From Bacteroidetes bacterium 43-16 (lineage in GTDB: Bacteria > Bacteroidota > Bacteroidia > Chitinophagales > Chitinophagaceae), in the NCBI GenBank assembly GCA_001897525.1, contig MKTB01000009.1, positions 1 to 64,000 on the forward strand: a stretch of 64,000 nt of DNA, in the 5' to 3' direction. A model generated the notes under the pieces. It saw only the letters and a list, made by a program, of their open reading frames with translations. It searched no databases and had not been told where the DNA came from. The position numbers and the translations under genes are program-made. Shown piece after piece: positions 9,027 through 17,223 of the stretch; position 1 is the stretch's first letter; the number at the start of each line of letters is the position of its first letter.

Positions 9027-10429
9027 TACAGTACTTTAGATTGGCAGATAAAATCAGATACCGGAACGGTGGTGTTTTTGATAGCATTAAAGCCACCATC
9101 TACTTCAGTGAAATTTCTGATGCCGCGGGCTTGCAATATACTCGCTGCGATCATGCTCCGGTAACCCCCGGCGCAGTGCAGGAAGAAATGCTCTTGTGGC
9201 AGGTCTGCTGCCCATTCATTGATCGCGGCCAAAGGTCTTAAGTAAGCTTCATGCACATGCGAAGCCTCATATTCACCCTCTTTACGTACATCTATAACCG
9301 TATTGCCTTCCTCGAAGCGTGCTGCAAATGTTGCTGCATCGATGCGGTCCACAGTATCAGTTTCTTTTCCGCTGTTTTGCCAGGCTTCAAATCCGCCCTG
9401 CAGGTAACCCGCTACCTGGTCGAAACCTACACGGCTCAGGCGGGTAATCACTTCCTCCTCCATGCCTTCATCGGTAACCAGCAACAGGGGTTGTTGTACA
9501 TCTACGATCATAGCGCCTACCCAGGGGGCAAAGTCGCCTTTAATGCCTATATTAATGGAATTAGGTATAAATCCTTTGGAAAAAACACCACTGTTACGGG
9601 TATCCAGTACCAGGGCTCCTGTGTTCTCTACTGCTGCTTCGAAAGCATCAGGGTCCAGCGGTGTTTTAGCCTTGTTCAATACGGTTTCAAAATTTTCGTA
9701 GCCCAGTTTGTTCATCGCTACATTCATGCCAAAATATCCCGGAGGCGGTAAAAGCCCCTCGGTTACGGCTTTTACAAAACTTTCCTTATCCGCCTGGTTC
9801 AGGGCATAGTTGGTTTTTTTCTGGTTGCCCAGGGTATCCACCGTTTCTTTCTGCATATTTTTACCACAGGCAGAACCTGCACCATGTGCCGGGTAGACCG
9901 TCACATCGTCTGCTAAAGGCATTATTTTGGCCTGCAGGCTTTCATATAACATACCTGCAAGGTCTTCCATCGTCAGGTCAGCTGCTTTCTGGGCCAGGTC
10001 CGGGCGGCCCACATCTCCGAGGAATAAAGTGTCGCCGCTGAACAGGGCAACGTCTATACCGTTTTCATCTTTCAGTAAGTAACAGGTACTTTCTAAAGTA
10101 TGGCCGGGTGTATGTAAGGCAGTGATGGTGATATTGCCGATTTTGAAGGTCTGGTTGTCTGCTGCAATGAGTGCATCAAAGGCCGGTTGTGCGGTAGGGC
10201 CGTATACCACAGGTGCGCCGGTAGCTTTGCTCAGGTCCAGGTGACCCGATACAAAATCAGCATGAAAGTGTGTTTCGAAAATATATTTTAAACTGACCTG
10301 GTCTTTCTTTAAGCGCTCCAGGTAAGGTTTGGTTTCTCTCAGGGGATCAATAATAGCTGCTTCGCCGTTGGAGACAATATAGTAGGCACCTTGTGCCAGG
10401 CAGCCGGTGTAAATTTGTTCTATTTTCAT
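9026..10429 (-). CDS. Persulfide dioxygenase (MBL fold) fused to two rhodanese domains
   Basis: A 467-residue protein: metallo-beta-lactamase fold of the ETHE1/Blh type (about 1-240), with THFHADFVSGH replacing the common HxHxDH and a second ligand HTPGHTLES, then two rhodanese domains (about 255-345 and 360-460). The first rhodanese has LLVTDEG where the active-site Cys loop should be and so is probably inactive; the second has LHCAGGYRS with the catalytic Cys. The family oxidises glutathione- or other low-molecular-weight persulfides to sulfite, and the rhodanese moves the sulfane sulfur. It heads the minus-strand operon with the methyltransferase and thioredoxin. The preceding gene is insulated by a terminator at 10543-10572. 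Confidence 0.88.
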   Translation of the reverse strand: MKIEQIYTGCLAQGAYYIVSNGEAAIIDPLRETKPYLERLKKDQVSLKYIFETHFHADFVSGHLDLSKATGAPVVYGPTAQPAFDALIAADNQTFKIGNITITALHTPGHTLESTCYLLKDENGIDVALFSGDTLFLGDVGRPDLAQKAADLTMEDLAGMLYESLQAKIMPLADDVTVYPAHGAGSACGKNMQKETVDTLGNQKKTNYALNQADKESFVKAVTEGLLPPPGYFGMNVAMNKLGYENFETVLNKAKTPLDPDAFEAAVENTGALVLDTRNSGVFSKGFIPNSINIGIKGDFAPWVGAMIVDVQQPLLLVTDEGMEEEVITRLSRVGFDQVAGYLQGGFEAWQNSGKETDTVDRIDAATFAARFEEGNTVIDVRKEGEYEASHVHEAYLRPLAAINEWAADLPQEHFFLHCAGGYRSMIAASILQARGIRNFTEVDGGFNAIKNTTVPVSDFICQSKVL

Positions 10430-10542
10430 TTTTCTTTTTTTATATGGTTAGCTACAGCAAAATCTGTGCCTTGTATATTCTATCAAAGTTCGGAAAATAC
10501 TGCGGTAATTGAAAAGCTCAATTTGATTTTTAACGTATTAAA

Positions 10543-10572
10543 ATAGTCCTGCCCTAATTGGAGCAGGACTAT
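10543..10572 (-). terminator. Terminator after the DUF3109 gene
   Basis: A 10-bp perfect stem (10543-10552 with 10563-10572) lies 19 bp after the stop of the minus-strand gene at 10592 and is followed in that direction by a short T run. It separates this gene from the sulfur operon. Confidence 0.75.
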
Positions 10573-10591
10573 GAGGGAATATCGACTAAGC

Positions 10592-11182
10592 TTATGCTTT
10601 TTTTCCTTTATTTTTAAAATATTCTTCTGCCGTGAGTTCCAGGTCTTCATAAAAGTCTTCCCCGTATTTACGGATGAGTGGTTCTTTTAAGAATTGATAT
10701 ACAGGAACTTGTAGCTTTTCTCCTAAACTGCAGGCCGGGCTGCAGATGCTCATATTAGGTTCGTAATTGAGCGCATGGAAATTTTCATTTTCTACTACCC
10801 TGATCGGGAATAAATGGCAACTGATGGGCTTTTTATAGTCGGTTTTGCCTTCGTAATAAGCTTTTTCTATAGCGCATTTGATAAAACCTTGTTCGTCATA
10901 ATAACCATAGACACATATGCCCTCATCAATGGTGGGTGTAACAATGTCATGTTCCTCATCAAAAGTATAAGCGCCTTCTGCTTCAATGATCTTCCTGGCC
11001 CTGGGCAGCAGGTCGTTTTTTATGATCGGGTAGAGGTCTTCGATGATATTGGCTTCTTCCATCGTAATGGGCGCTCCGCAATCGCCTACCTCACAACAGG
11101 CCCCTTTACACCTGTTGAGGTCACAAACAAATTTGTTGTCAAATATTTCGTCGCTGATTAAGATATCTTCTATTGCCACCAC
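10592..11182 (-). CDS. DUF3109 family cysteine-rich protein
   Basis: A 196-residue member of the DUF3109 family, widespread in Bacteroidota. Clustered cysteines suggest metal binding: CDLNRCKGACC near residues 20-30, DCGAP shortly after, then ICVYGY, IKCAIE, ISCHLFP and CSPACSLG. No catalytic mechanism is established that I can name. The acidic Glu-rich helices between the clusters are typical of the family. It is transcribed alone, with a terminator at 10543-10572. A zinc- or iron-binding role is inferred only from the cysteine spacing. Confidence 0.85.
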   Translation of the reverse strand: MVAIEDILISDEIFDNKFVCDLNRCKGACCEVGDCGAPITMEEANIIEDLYPIIKNDLLPRARKIIEAEGAYTFDEEHDIVTPTIDEGICVYGYYDEQGFIKCAIEKAYYEGKTDYKKPISCHLFPIRVVENENFHALNYEPNMSICSPACSLGEKLQVPVYQFLKEPLIRKYGEDFYEDLELTAEEYFKNKGKKA

Positions 11183-11335
11183 GGGTGTTTTAATTTTTTA
11201 CAAAATTAAGACAAAAATATATCTTGTAGCTTGTTGAAGTATTCGAGGGAAGGGTATCGACTATATTTACTTTGCAGCTATTGCTCCTGCAGGCTTGCCG
11301 ATTTTAATTACATTTGATGGAATAAAAATAAGATT

Positions 11336-12235
11336 ATGCCAAAAGTTCATGTTTTAGATGTGGTATTTCAAGGCCAGGAAGAAGCCATAGCAGCTTATTT
11401 GATCGAGACCTCCGCAGGCCCGGTATTGATAGAGGCCGGTCCGGAAAGTACCTTTCCGGCACTGGAGCAGGCGATCCTGGATAAAGGGTTTCAGCTTGCA
11501 GCTATTCAGCATGTCTTCTTAACACATATTCACTTCGATCATGCAGGGGCAGCCTGGAAATTTGCGGAGCATGGTGCAAAGATCTATGTGCATCCTGCAG
11601 GACTGCCTCATCTGAATGCACCGGAAAAACTCTGGTCTTCGGCGAAGCAGATCTATGGTGAGCAGATGGAAGCGCTTTGGGGCGATATGCAGCCTATTCC
11701 TTTGGAACAATTGGTGGCAGCAGATGACCAGGATGTATTTGAGATCGGGGACCTGAGCCTGAAAGTGATCTATACACCGGGACATGCGGTGCATCATAAT
11801 GCGTATAAAATGGGGGATGATATTTTTACCGGTGATGTTGGTGGTGTTAAGATCGAAAACGGCCCTGTAGTGCCACCTTGTCCGCCGCCGGATATTAATA
11901 TTGCTTTATGGAAGGCTTCTATCGCTAAGCTGAGAGCAGAGCAGCCCAAAGGGCTCTACCTGACTCATTTTGATTACCATACCGACCCGGACACGCATTT
12001 TGATGCCCTGGAAAAAGTGCTGGACGAGTGGGCAGGTTTCATTAAACCATTCTATGAGCAGCAAATACCTTCCGAGGAGATCGTTCCCCGGTTTATGGCT
12101 TATATCAAACAAAGTTATGAAGCTGCCGGGCTATCAGAAAGCCTGCAAAAGATCTATGAATATGCCAATCCCAGCTGGATGTCGGTAAACGGCCTGTTGC
12201 GTTACTGGAAACTTAAAGAGCAGGGAAGGATTTAG
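11336..12235 (+). CDS. MBL-fold metallohydrolase
   Basis: A 299-residue metallo-beta-lactamase-fold hydrolase with the complete metal motif HIHFDH (H64, H66, D68, H69), a later TPGHAVHHN loop and TGDVGG. Residues about 200-299 are a C-terminal helical extension. The family includes hydrolases of many thioesters, lactones and phosphodiesters, and nothing in the sequence or neighbours fixes the substrate. The gene stands alone and its 3' end faces aspA across the palindromic repeat at 12252-12368. Confidence 0.85.
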   Translation: MPKVHVLDVVFQGQEEAIAAYLIETSAGPVLIEAGPESTFPALEQAILDKGFQLAAIQHVFLTHIHFDHAGAAWKFAEHGAKIYVHPAGLPHLNAPEKLWSSAKQIYGEQMEALWGDMQPIPLEQLVAADDQDVFEIGDLSLKVIYTPGHAVHHNAYKMGDDIFTGDVGGVKIENGPVVPPCPPPDINIALWKASIAKLRAEQPKGLYLTHFDYHTDPDTHFDALEKVLDEWAGFIKPFYEQQIPSEEIVPRFMAYIKQSYEAAGLSESLQKIYEYANPSWMSVNGLLRYWKLKEQGRI

Positions 12236-12251
12236 ATTGTTTTTCTTGGGT

Positions 12252-12368
12252 CGTCATTTCGACTGGAGCGTAGCGAAATGGAGAAATCTCCTGAATATTT
12301 TTATAATAGAGATTTCTCCACTCCATAAATTCCTTCGTTCCTCGAAATTTCTTCCGGTCGAAATGACG
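12252..12368. repeat. Intergenic palindromic repeat (nested inverted repeats)
   Basis: The outer arms CGTCATTTCGAC (12252-12263) and GTCGAAATGACG (12357-12368) are perfectly complementary over 12 bp. An inner pair, 12279-12290 and 12309-12320, is also perfect over 12 bp. The sequence style (GTCATTTCGAC...GGAGAAATCTC) is that of short intergenic repeats seen many times over in Bacteroidota genomes, which I recall from general knowledge. It sits between two convergent genes and may also end transcription. Only one copy was noticed in this window. Confidence 0.82.
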
Positions 12369-12394
12369 CCTTTTGGACAGATTATTCTATTTCT

Positions 12395-13798
12395 TTAGTT
12401 GATCGCCTGGTGAGGTGCCAGCATATTTTTGGGATCGAGGATCTCGTCCAGCTTTTCCTGGGAAAGCAGTTGATGCTCAAGTACGAGGTCGTACACACTT
12501 TTTCCTGTTTCCAGGGCTTCTTTGGCGATCTTGGTGGAATTTTTATAACCAATATATGGATTCAGCGCAGTAACAATACCGATGCTGTTTTTGACCATAT
12601 TCAGGCAAACTTCTTTATTGGCGGTAATGCCTACAACACATTTTTCTACCAGGGTGACTAAAGCATTACCCAGGAAGTTGATGTTCTCCATAATAGAGTG
12701 ACACAATACCGGCTCCATCACATTGAGTTGCAACTGGCCTGCTTCGGCAGCAAAGGTTACGGTAAGATCATTACCGATCACTTTATAGCAGACCTGGTTC
12801 ACCACTTCGGGGATCACCGGGTTCACTTTGCCGGGCATAATAGAAGAGCCGGGTTGCATAGGCGGCAGATTGATCTCATACAGGCCTGCGCGCGGACCGG
12901 AAGACAGTAAACGCAGATCGTTACAGATCTTGGAAAGCTTCACTGCCATACGCTTCATGGCAGAAGAGTAGATCACATAAGACCCGGTATCTGGTGTGGC
13001 CTCTATAAGGTTAGGTGCAGCAATAAAGGGTATGCCCGATATGTCGGCCAGGTTTTGGGCACATAGTTTTGAGTAGCCGATGGGTGCATTGATACCCGTC
13101 CCGATAGCCGTAGCACCCATATTGATCTCTACGAATAGCAGGGCATTATTGTTCAGTTTTGAAATATCTTCTTCCAGGGTCGCAGCAAAAGCCTCAAACT
13201 CCTGTCCTAAGGTCATCGGTACGGCATCCTGCAACTGCGTTCTCCCCATTTTCAGGATATCAGAAAATTCCAGTCCTTTAGCCCGGAAAGCGCTTACGGC
13301 ATTTTCCAGTTTTTCGACCAGCTTTTCATTCATGAGGTATAAGGCCAGCTTAATTGCTGTAGGGTAGGCATCATTAGTAGACTGAGAAAGATTGACATGA
13401 TCGTTGGGGGAGCAATACTGGTAAGCCCCTTTGGGATGGCCCAGTATTTCCAATGCCCGGTTGGCGATGACTTCATTGGCATTCATGTTGACCGAAGTGC
13501 CTGCACCGCCCTGTATCATATCTATGGGGAATTCCTGGTCAAACTTACCGTTGATGACCTCATCACAGGCCTGGTCTATAGCGGTATAGATATCCTGCGG
13601 AAGCTCGCCCAGCGTGAAATTGGTCAATGCCGCAGCTTTCTTTACCAGTCCGAGTGCTTTTATAAATTCCGGGTAGGAAGACAGGTGTTGGTTAGAGATT
13701 TTGAAATTATTGATGGCCCTTTGTGTCTGAACCCCGTAATACGCATCTTTAGGGACATTTAATTCGCCCAACAGATCGGATTCTTGTCTAAATTCCAT
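12395..13798 (-). CDS. aspA: Aspartate ammonia-lyase
   Basis: A 467-residue enzyme of the aspartase/fumarase superfamily that converts aspartate to fumarate and ammonia. The signature loop [11 protein letters not shown] followed by VIPEVVNQV is the aspartase type rather than the class II fumarase type, where TQCEA usually follows. N-terminal YYGVQTQRA and the TxGQE-like [10 protein letters not shown] segment complete the active site shared between subunits. Length is normal. It is monocistronic, divergent from lepA, and its 3' end faces the palindromic repeat. Confidence 0.92.
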   Translation of the reverse strand: MEFRQESDLLGELNVPKDAYYGVQTQRAINNFKISNQHLSSYPEFIKALGLVKKAAALTNFTLGELPQDIYTAIDQACDEVINGKFDQEFPIDMIQGGAGTSVNMNANEVIANRALEILGHPKGAYQYCSPNDHVNLSQSTNDAYPTAIKLALYLMNEKLVEKLENAVSAFRAKGLEFSDILKMGRTQLQDAVPMTLGQEFEAFAATLEEDISKLNNNALLFVEINMGATAIGTGINAPIGYSKLCAQNLADISGIPFIAAPNLIEATPDTGSYVIYSSAMKRMAVKLSKICNDLRLLSSGPRAGLYEINLPPMQPGSSIMPGKVNPVIPEVVNQVCYKVIGNDLTVTFAAEAGQLQLNVMEPVLCHSIMENINFLGNALVTLVEKCVVGITANKEVCLNMVKNSIGIVTALNPYIGYKNSTKIAKEALETGKSVYDLVLEHQLLSQEKLDEILDPKNMLAPHQAIN

Positions 13799-13982
13799 GA
13801 TATATTTTTAAGAAATTTGAATAAAGAAATTGGTGGCCAAAGCTAGCCAAAATTTGAGTCACCAAAAGGTAATTTAGTTTTAATTAAGGATTGGTAAAAG
13901 GAACGGTAAGATTTTATTTTCGCTTTAAAATCAATATAAATATCTCCTATAAATGCCGTAACTTTGCATCCTTGTTTTTTAT

Positions 13983-15779
13983 ATGAAGAATATTCGTAAT
14001 TTCTGTATTATTGCCCACATCGACCATGGGAAGTCTACCCTGGCCGATCGTTTATTGGAACATACCAAAACTATCTCTGAACGTGAGATGCAAAATCAGG
14101 TTTTGGATGATATGGACCTGGAACGGGAGAAGGGCATCACTATTAAGTCTAAAGCCATCCAGGTAAAATATATCAAAGATGGTGAAGAATATATTTTGAA
14201 CCTGATCGATACCCCCGGTCACGTGGACTTCTCTTATGAAGTATCCCGTGCCCTGGCGGCTTGTGAAGGAGCTCTGTTGCTGGTAGATGCCTCCCAGGGT
14301 ATCCAGGCGCAAACCATTTCCAACCTGTACCTGGCCATTGGTAATGACCTGGAGATCATCCCGGTGATCAATAAAGTGGATATGGATGGTGCAATGATCC
14401 CTGAGGTGACCGACCAGATCGTAGACCTGATCGGTTGCAAGCCAGAAGATATTATCCTGGCGAGCGGTAAGAGCGGTATTGGTATTGAAGATATCTTGCA
14501 TGCTGTAGTGAACCGTATCCCGGCCCCTAAGGGCGAGCCAGAAGCACCGCTGCAGGCTTTGATCTTTGACTCTGTGTTTAACCCATTCAGGGGAATTATC
14601 GTGTATTACCGTGTATTGAACGGATCGATCAAAAAAGGAGATAAAATTAAATTTATCAATACCGGTAAAGATTATGAGGCGGATGAGGTAGGTACTTTAG
14701 GTTTGGGATTGATCCCTAAACCGGAAGTGAAAACCGGTGATGTAGGTTATATCATTACAGGTATCAAGAATGCAAGGGAAGTAAAAGTCGGGGATACCAT
14801 CACTACCTTAGTTAACCCGAGTACGGATTCTATCCAGGGATTTGAAGATGTGAAACCAATGGTATTTGCGGGGATCTTCCCGGTAAATACAGATGAGTTT
14901 GAAGAGCTGCGCGACTGTATGGAAAAGTTACAGTTGAACGATGCTTCGCTTACCTTTGAGCCGGAGACTTCACAGGCTCTGGGCTTTGGTTTCCGATGCG
15001 GATTCTTAGGTATGCTGCACATGGAGATCATCCAGGAGCGCCTGGAACGCGAGTTTAACCAAACGGTGATCACTACGGTTCCCAACGTAAGCTTTTATGC
15101 CTATACCACCCGTGAGCCGGAAAAGAGAATTATCGTTAATAACCCGACAGAGATGCCGGACCCGAGCAAGCTGGCCAGGGTAGAGGAGCCGTTTATCCGT
15201 GCGCAGATCATTACCTCGCCTGAGTATATCGGTAATATTATGTCTTTATGCCTGGGCAAGCGTGGCTACCTGATCAACCAGAATTACCTGACTCCGACCC
15301 GTGTGGAATTGATTTTTGATATTCCCCTGGCAGAGATCGTATTTGACTTCTACGATAAATTAAAATCGAATACACGCGGATATGCTTCTTTCGATTACCA
15401 GCCTTTGGATTACCGCGAAAGTGATATTGCCAAGATGGATATCTTATTGAACGGAGAAAAAGTGGATGCTTTAAGTGCCCTGATTCACAGGGACCGCGCA
15501 CATGATTTTGGCCGGAAATTATGTTCCAAACTGAAAGAATTGCTGACCCGTCACCAGTTCATGATCGCGATACAGGCAGCCATTGGCGCTAAGATCGTAG
15601 CCCGTGAAACTATTTCTGCAATGCGTAAGGATGTAACTGCTAAATGTTATGGTGGTGATATCTCCCGTAAACGTAAATTACTGGAAAAACAGAAAGAAGG
15701 TAAAAAACGTATGCGCCAGATCGGTAATGTAGAGGTGCCGCAAGAGGCCTTCTTAGCCGTATTGAAACTGGATGATTAA
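13983..15779 (+). CDS. lepA: Elongation factor 4 (ribosome back-translocase)
   Basis: The 598-residue GTPase has G1 AHIDHGKST (11-19), G3 DTPGHVDF and G4 NKVDMDGA, followed by the EF-G-like domains and the LepA-specific C-terminal domain with the Lys/Arg-rich [16 protein letters not shown] segment. It acts on stalled or mis-translocated ribosomes. A -7-like TAACTTTG lies at 13959-13966, 17 bp before the ATG, with no clear TTG upstream. A short hairpin terminator follows at 15803. Confidence 0.97.
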   Translation: MKNIRNFCIIAHIDHGKSTLADRLLEHTKTISEREMQNQVLDDMDLEREKGITIKSKAIQVKYIKDGEEYILNLIDTPGHVDFSYEVSRALAACEGALLLVDASQGIQAQTISNLYLAIGNDLEIIPVINKVDMDGAMIPEVTDQIVDLIGCKPEDIILASGKSGIGIEDILHAVVNRIPAPKGEPEAPLQALIFDSVFNPFRGIIVYYRVLNGSIKKGDKIKFINTGKDYEADEVGTLGLGLIPKPEVKTGDVGYIITGIKNAREVKVGDTITTLVNPSTDSIQGFEDVKPMVFAGIFPVNTDEFEELRDCMEKLQLNDASLTFEPETSQALGFGFRCGFLGMLHMEIIQERLEREFNQTVITTVPNVSFYAYTTREPEKRIIVNNPTEMPDPSKLARVEEPFIRAQIITSPEYIGNIMSLCLGKRGYLINQNYLTPTRVELIFDIPLAEIVFDFYDKLKSNTRGYASFDYQPLDYRESDIAKMDILLNGEKVDALSALIHRDRAHDFGRKLCSKLKELLTRHQFMIAIQAAIGAKIVARETISAMRKDVTAKCYGGDISRKRKLLEKQKEGKKRMRQIGNVEVPQEAFLAVLKLDD

Positions 15780-15802
15780 AAGATTGTTTTATAGCATAAT
15801 AT

Positions 15803-15833
15803 AAGCAGGCCTGAAAAGAGCCTGCTTTTTTAT
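15803..15833 (+). terminator. lepA terminator
   Basis: An 8-bp stem, AAGCAGGC (15803-15810) with GCCTGCTT (15820-15827), is followed by a run of T. It lies 24 bp after the lepA stop. Confidence 0.85.
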
Positions 15834-15854
15834 TGGGGATATATAACAAAATAT

Positions 15855-15885
15855 TTGGTGAATAGCTGTTGTTGGCTTACTTTCG
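15855..15885 (+). promoter_or_regulatory. Promoter of the methionine operon
   Basis: TTG at 15855-15857 and TACTTTCG at 15878-15885 are 20 bp apart, close to the Bacteroidota consensus with one change (TTCG for TTTG). Transcription would begin just ahead of the SAM riboswitch at 15916. Confidence 0.6.
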
Positions 15886-15915
15886 CAACGATTAGTTCTT
15901 ATAAATCAACGAAAA

Positions 15916-16015
15916 TGTTATCAAGAAAGGTGGAGGGATTAGACCCTGTGAAACCTTAGCAACCCTTTGTCCTGCAAAGAAGGTGCTACATTCTAGCCAT
16001 TATGGATAGATAACA
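15916..16015 (+). ncRNA. SAM-I (S-box) riboswitch
   Basis: The conserved S-box elements occur in order: AAGAAAGGTGGAGGGA, GACCCTGTGAAACC, TTAGCAACC and AAGGTGCTA. Helix P1 closes the aptamer, TGTTATC (15916-15922) pairing with GATAACA (16009-16015). It precedes the split methionine synthase and metF genes, the expected targets when SAM is abundant. The downstream CTTTCTTTTTT (16031-16041) could pair with AAGAAAG inside the aptamer (15923-15929), suggesting an alternative fold, but the exact switch is not certain. Confidence 0.92.
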
Positions 16016-16208
16016 ACAGACTTAACTCTACTTTCTTTTTTCCATTTTCCGGTTTAAACAACATTATCCACGCTAAGGGCTTAACCTCCTTAGGAGATCA
16101 TTTGCGTCTGTTACTCATAGAGCAACAATCAACGTACTGTATCTGTCGTGGACTGGTGTAAGTGCTATTCATACGGATACCACAGCTATAGCTGTTAAAA
16201 ATGAAAAA
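16016..16208 (+). promoter_or_regulatory. Long leader between SAM riboswitch and metH
   Basis: About 190 nt separate the aptamer from the start codon. A T-rich run follows the aptamer directly, then a 6-bp hairpin CTAAGG/CCTTAG (16073-16078 with 16088-16093) and an imperfect hairpin GTTACTC-ATA-GAGCAAC just after it. No coding frame of useful length is seen. The region probably contains the expression platform, but its extra length is unexplained. Confidence 0.45.
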
Positions 16209-17216
16209 ATGAAAAAGGATATAAAAGAATTACTAAAGGAACGTATCGTTATTCTGGACGGGGCCATGGGCACCATGCTGCAGCAATATACATTTGATGA
16301 AGCGGCCTTCCGCGGGGAGCGCTTCAAAGACTGGCATATGCCGGTAAAAGGGAATAATGACCTGCTGTCTCTTACCCAGCCCGATGCCATTCGTACCATT
16401 CACAAGAAATATTTTGATGCCGGTGCTGATATTGTAGAGACGAATACGTTTTCTTCTACTACGGTTGCCATGGCAGATTATGATATGCAGGAACTGGTCT
16501 ATGAGCTCAATAAGGTGTCTGCAGAACTGGCACAGGAGGCCGCAAAACTATATATGGAGGAGCATCCCGGCTCCAGCAAGTATGTGGCAGGAGCTATGGG
16601 ACCAACGAACAAAACGACAAGTATGTCTCCTGATATCAATAACCCGGCCTTCAGAGCGATTTCTTTTAACGAGTTGAAGGAAGCATACATCGGGCAGGTA
16701 AATGGTTTGCTGGACGGAGGTGTTGACCTGCTGTTGGTAGAAACTATTTTCGATACCCTAAATGCAAAAGCAGCCTTGTTCGCGATTGAAGAGGTAAAGG
16801 AAAGCCGTGGTATTGACATTCCTGTAATGGTGAGTGGGACTATTACGGATAATTCGGGCAGAACACTTTCCGGGCAAACGCCGGAGGCCTTCCTGATTTC
16901 TCTGGAGCATTTCCCTATTTTAAGTATCGGTTTTAACTGCGCATTGGGGGCAAAGCAACTGGAACCTTACCTGGAAGTATTGTCTAATAATACAAATATC
17001 GCCATATCAGCTTATCCGAATGCAGGTCTCCCGAATGCCTTTGGTCTTTACGATGAGACACCTGATCTGATGGGTGAGCAGATTGAAGCTTATTTAGAAA
17101 AAGGATTAATTAATATTATAGGAGGTTGTTGCGGCACTACGCCGGAGCACATCAGCGCGATTGCTGAGTTGGCCAAAAAATTTGCTCCCAGGGCATTAAA
17201 CACAAAGCTGGTTTAA
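16209..17216 (+). CDS. metH: Methionine synthase, homocysteine-binding half (split MetH)
   Basis: A 335-residue protein corresponding to the N-terminal homocysteine S-methyltransferase domain of cobalamin-dependent methionine synthase. The zinc ligands that bind homocysteine are present: C244 (FNCALG) and C307/C308 (GGCCGTTP). The DGAMGTMLQ start of the barrel is intact. An ATG at 16201 reads only three codons, so 16209 is the start. The stop is 7 bp before the second half. It can only work together with the cobalamin-binding protein encoded next, as methyl groups move from folate through cobalamin to homocysteine. Confidence 0.93.
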   Translation: MKKDIKELLKERIVILDGAMGTMLQQYTFDEAAFRGERFKDWHMPVKGNNDLLSLTQPDAIRTIHKKYFDAGADIVETNTFSSTTVAMADYDMQELVYELNKVSAELAQEAAKLYMEEHPGSSKYVAGAMGPTNKTTSMSPDINNPAFRAISFNELKEAYIGQVNGLLDGGVDLLLVETIFDTLNAKAALFAIEEVKESRGIDIPVMVSGTITDNSGRTLSGQTPEAFLISLEHFPILSIGFNCALGAKQLEPYLEVLSNNTNIAISAYPNAGLPNAFGLYDETPDLMGEQIEAYLEKGLINIIGGCCGTTPEHISAIAELAKKFAPRALNTKLV

Positions 17217-17223
17217 GCACTAT

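Noticed and set aside
12395-13798. Class II fumarase instead of aspartase
   Set aside because: The [11 protein letters not shown] loop is followed by VIPEVVNQV, the aspartase type.
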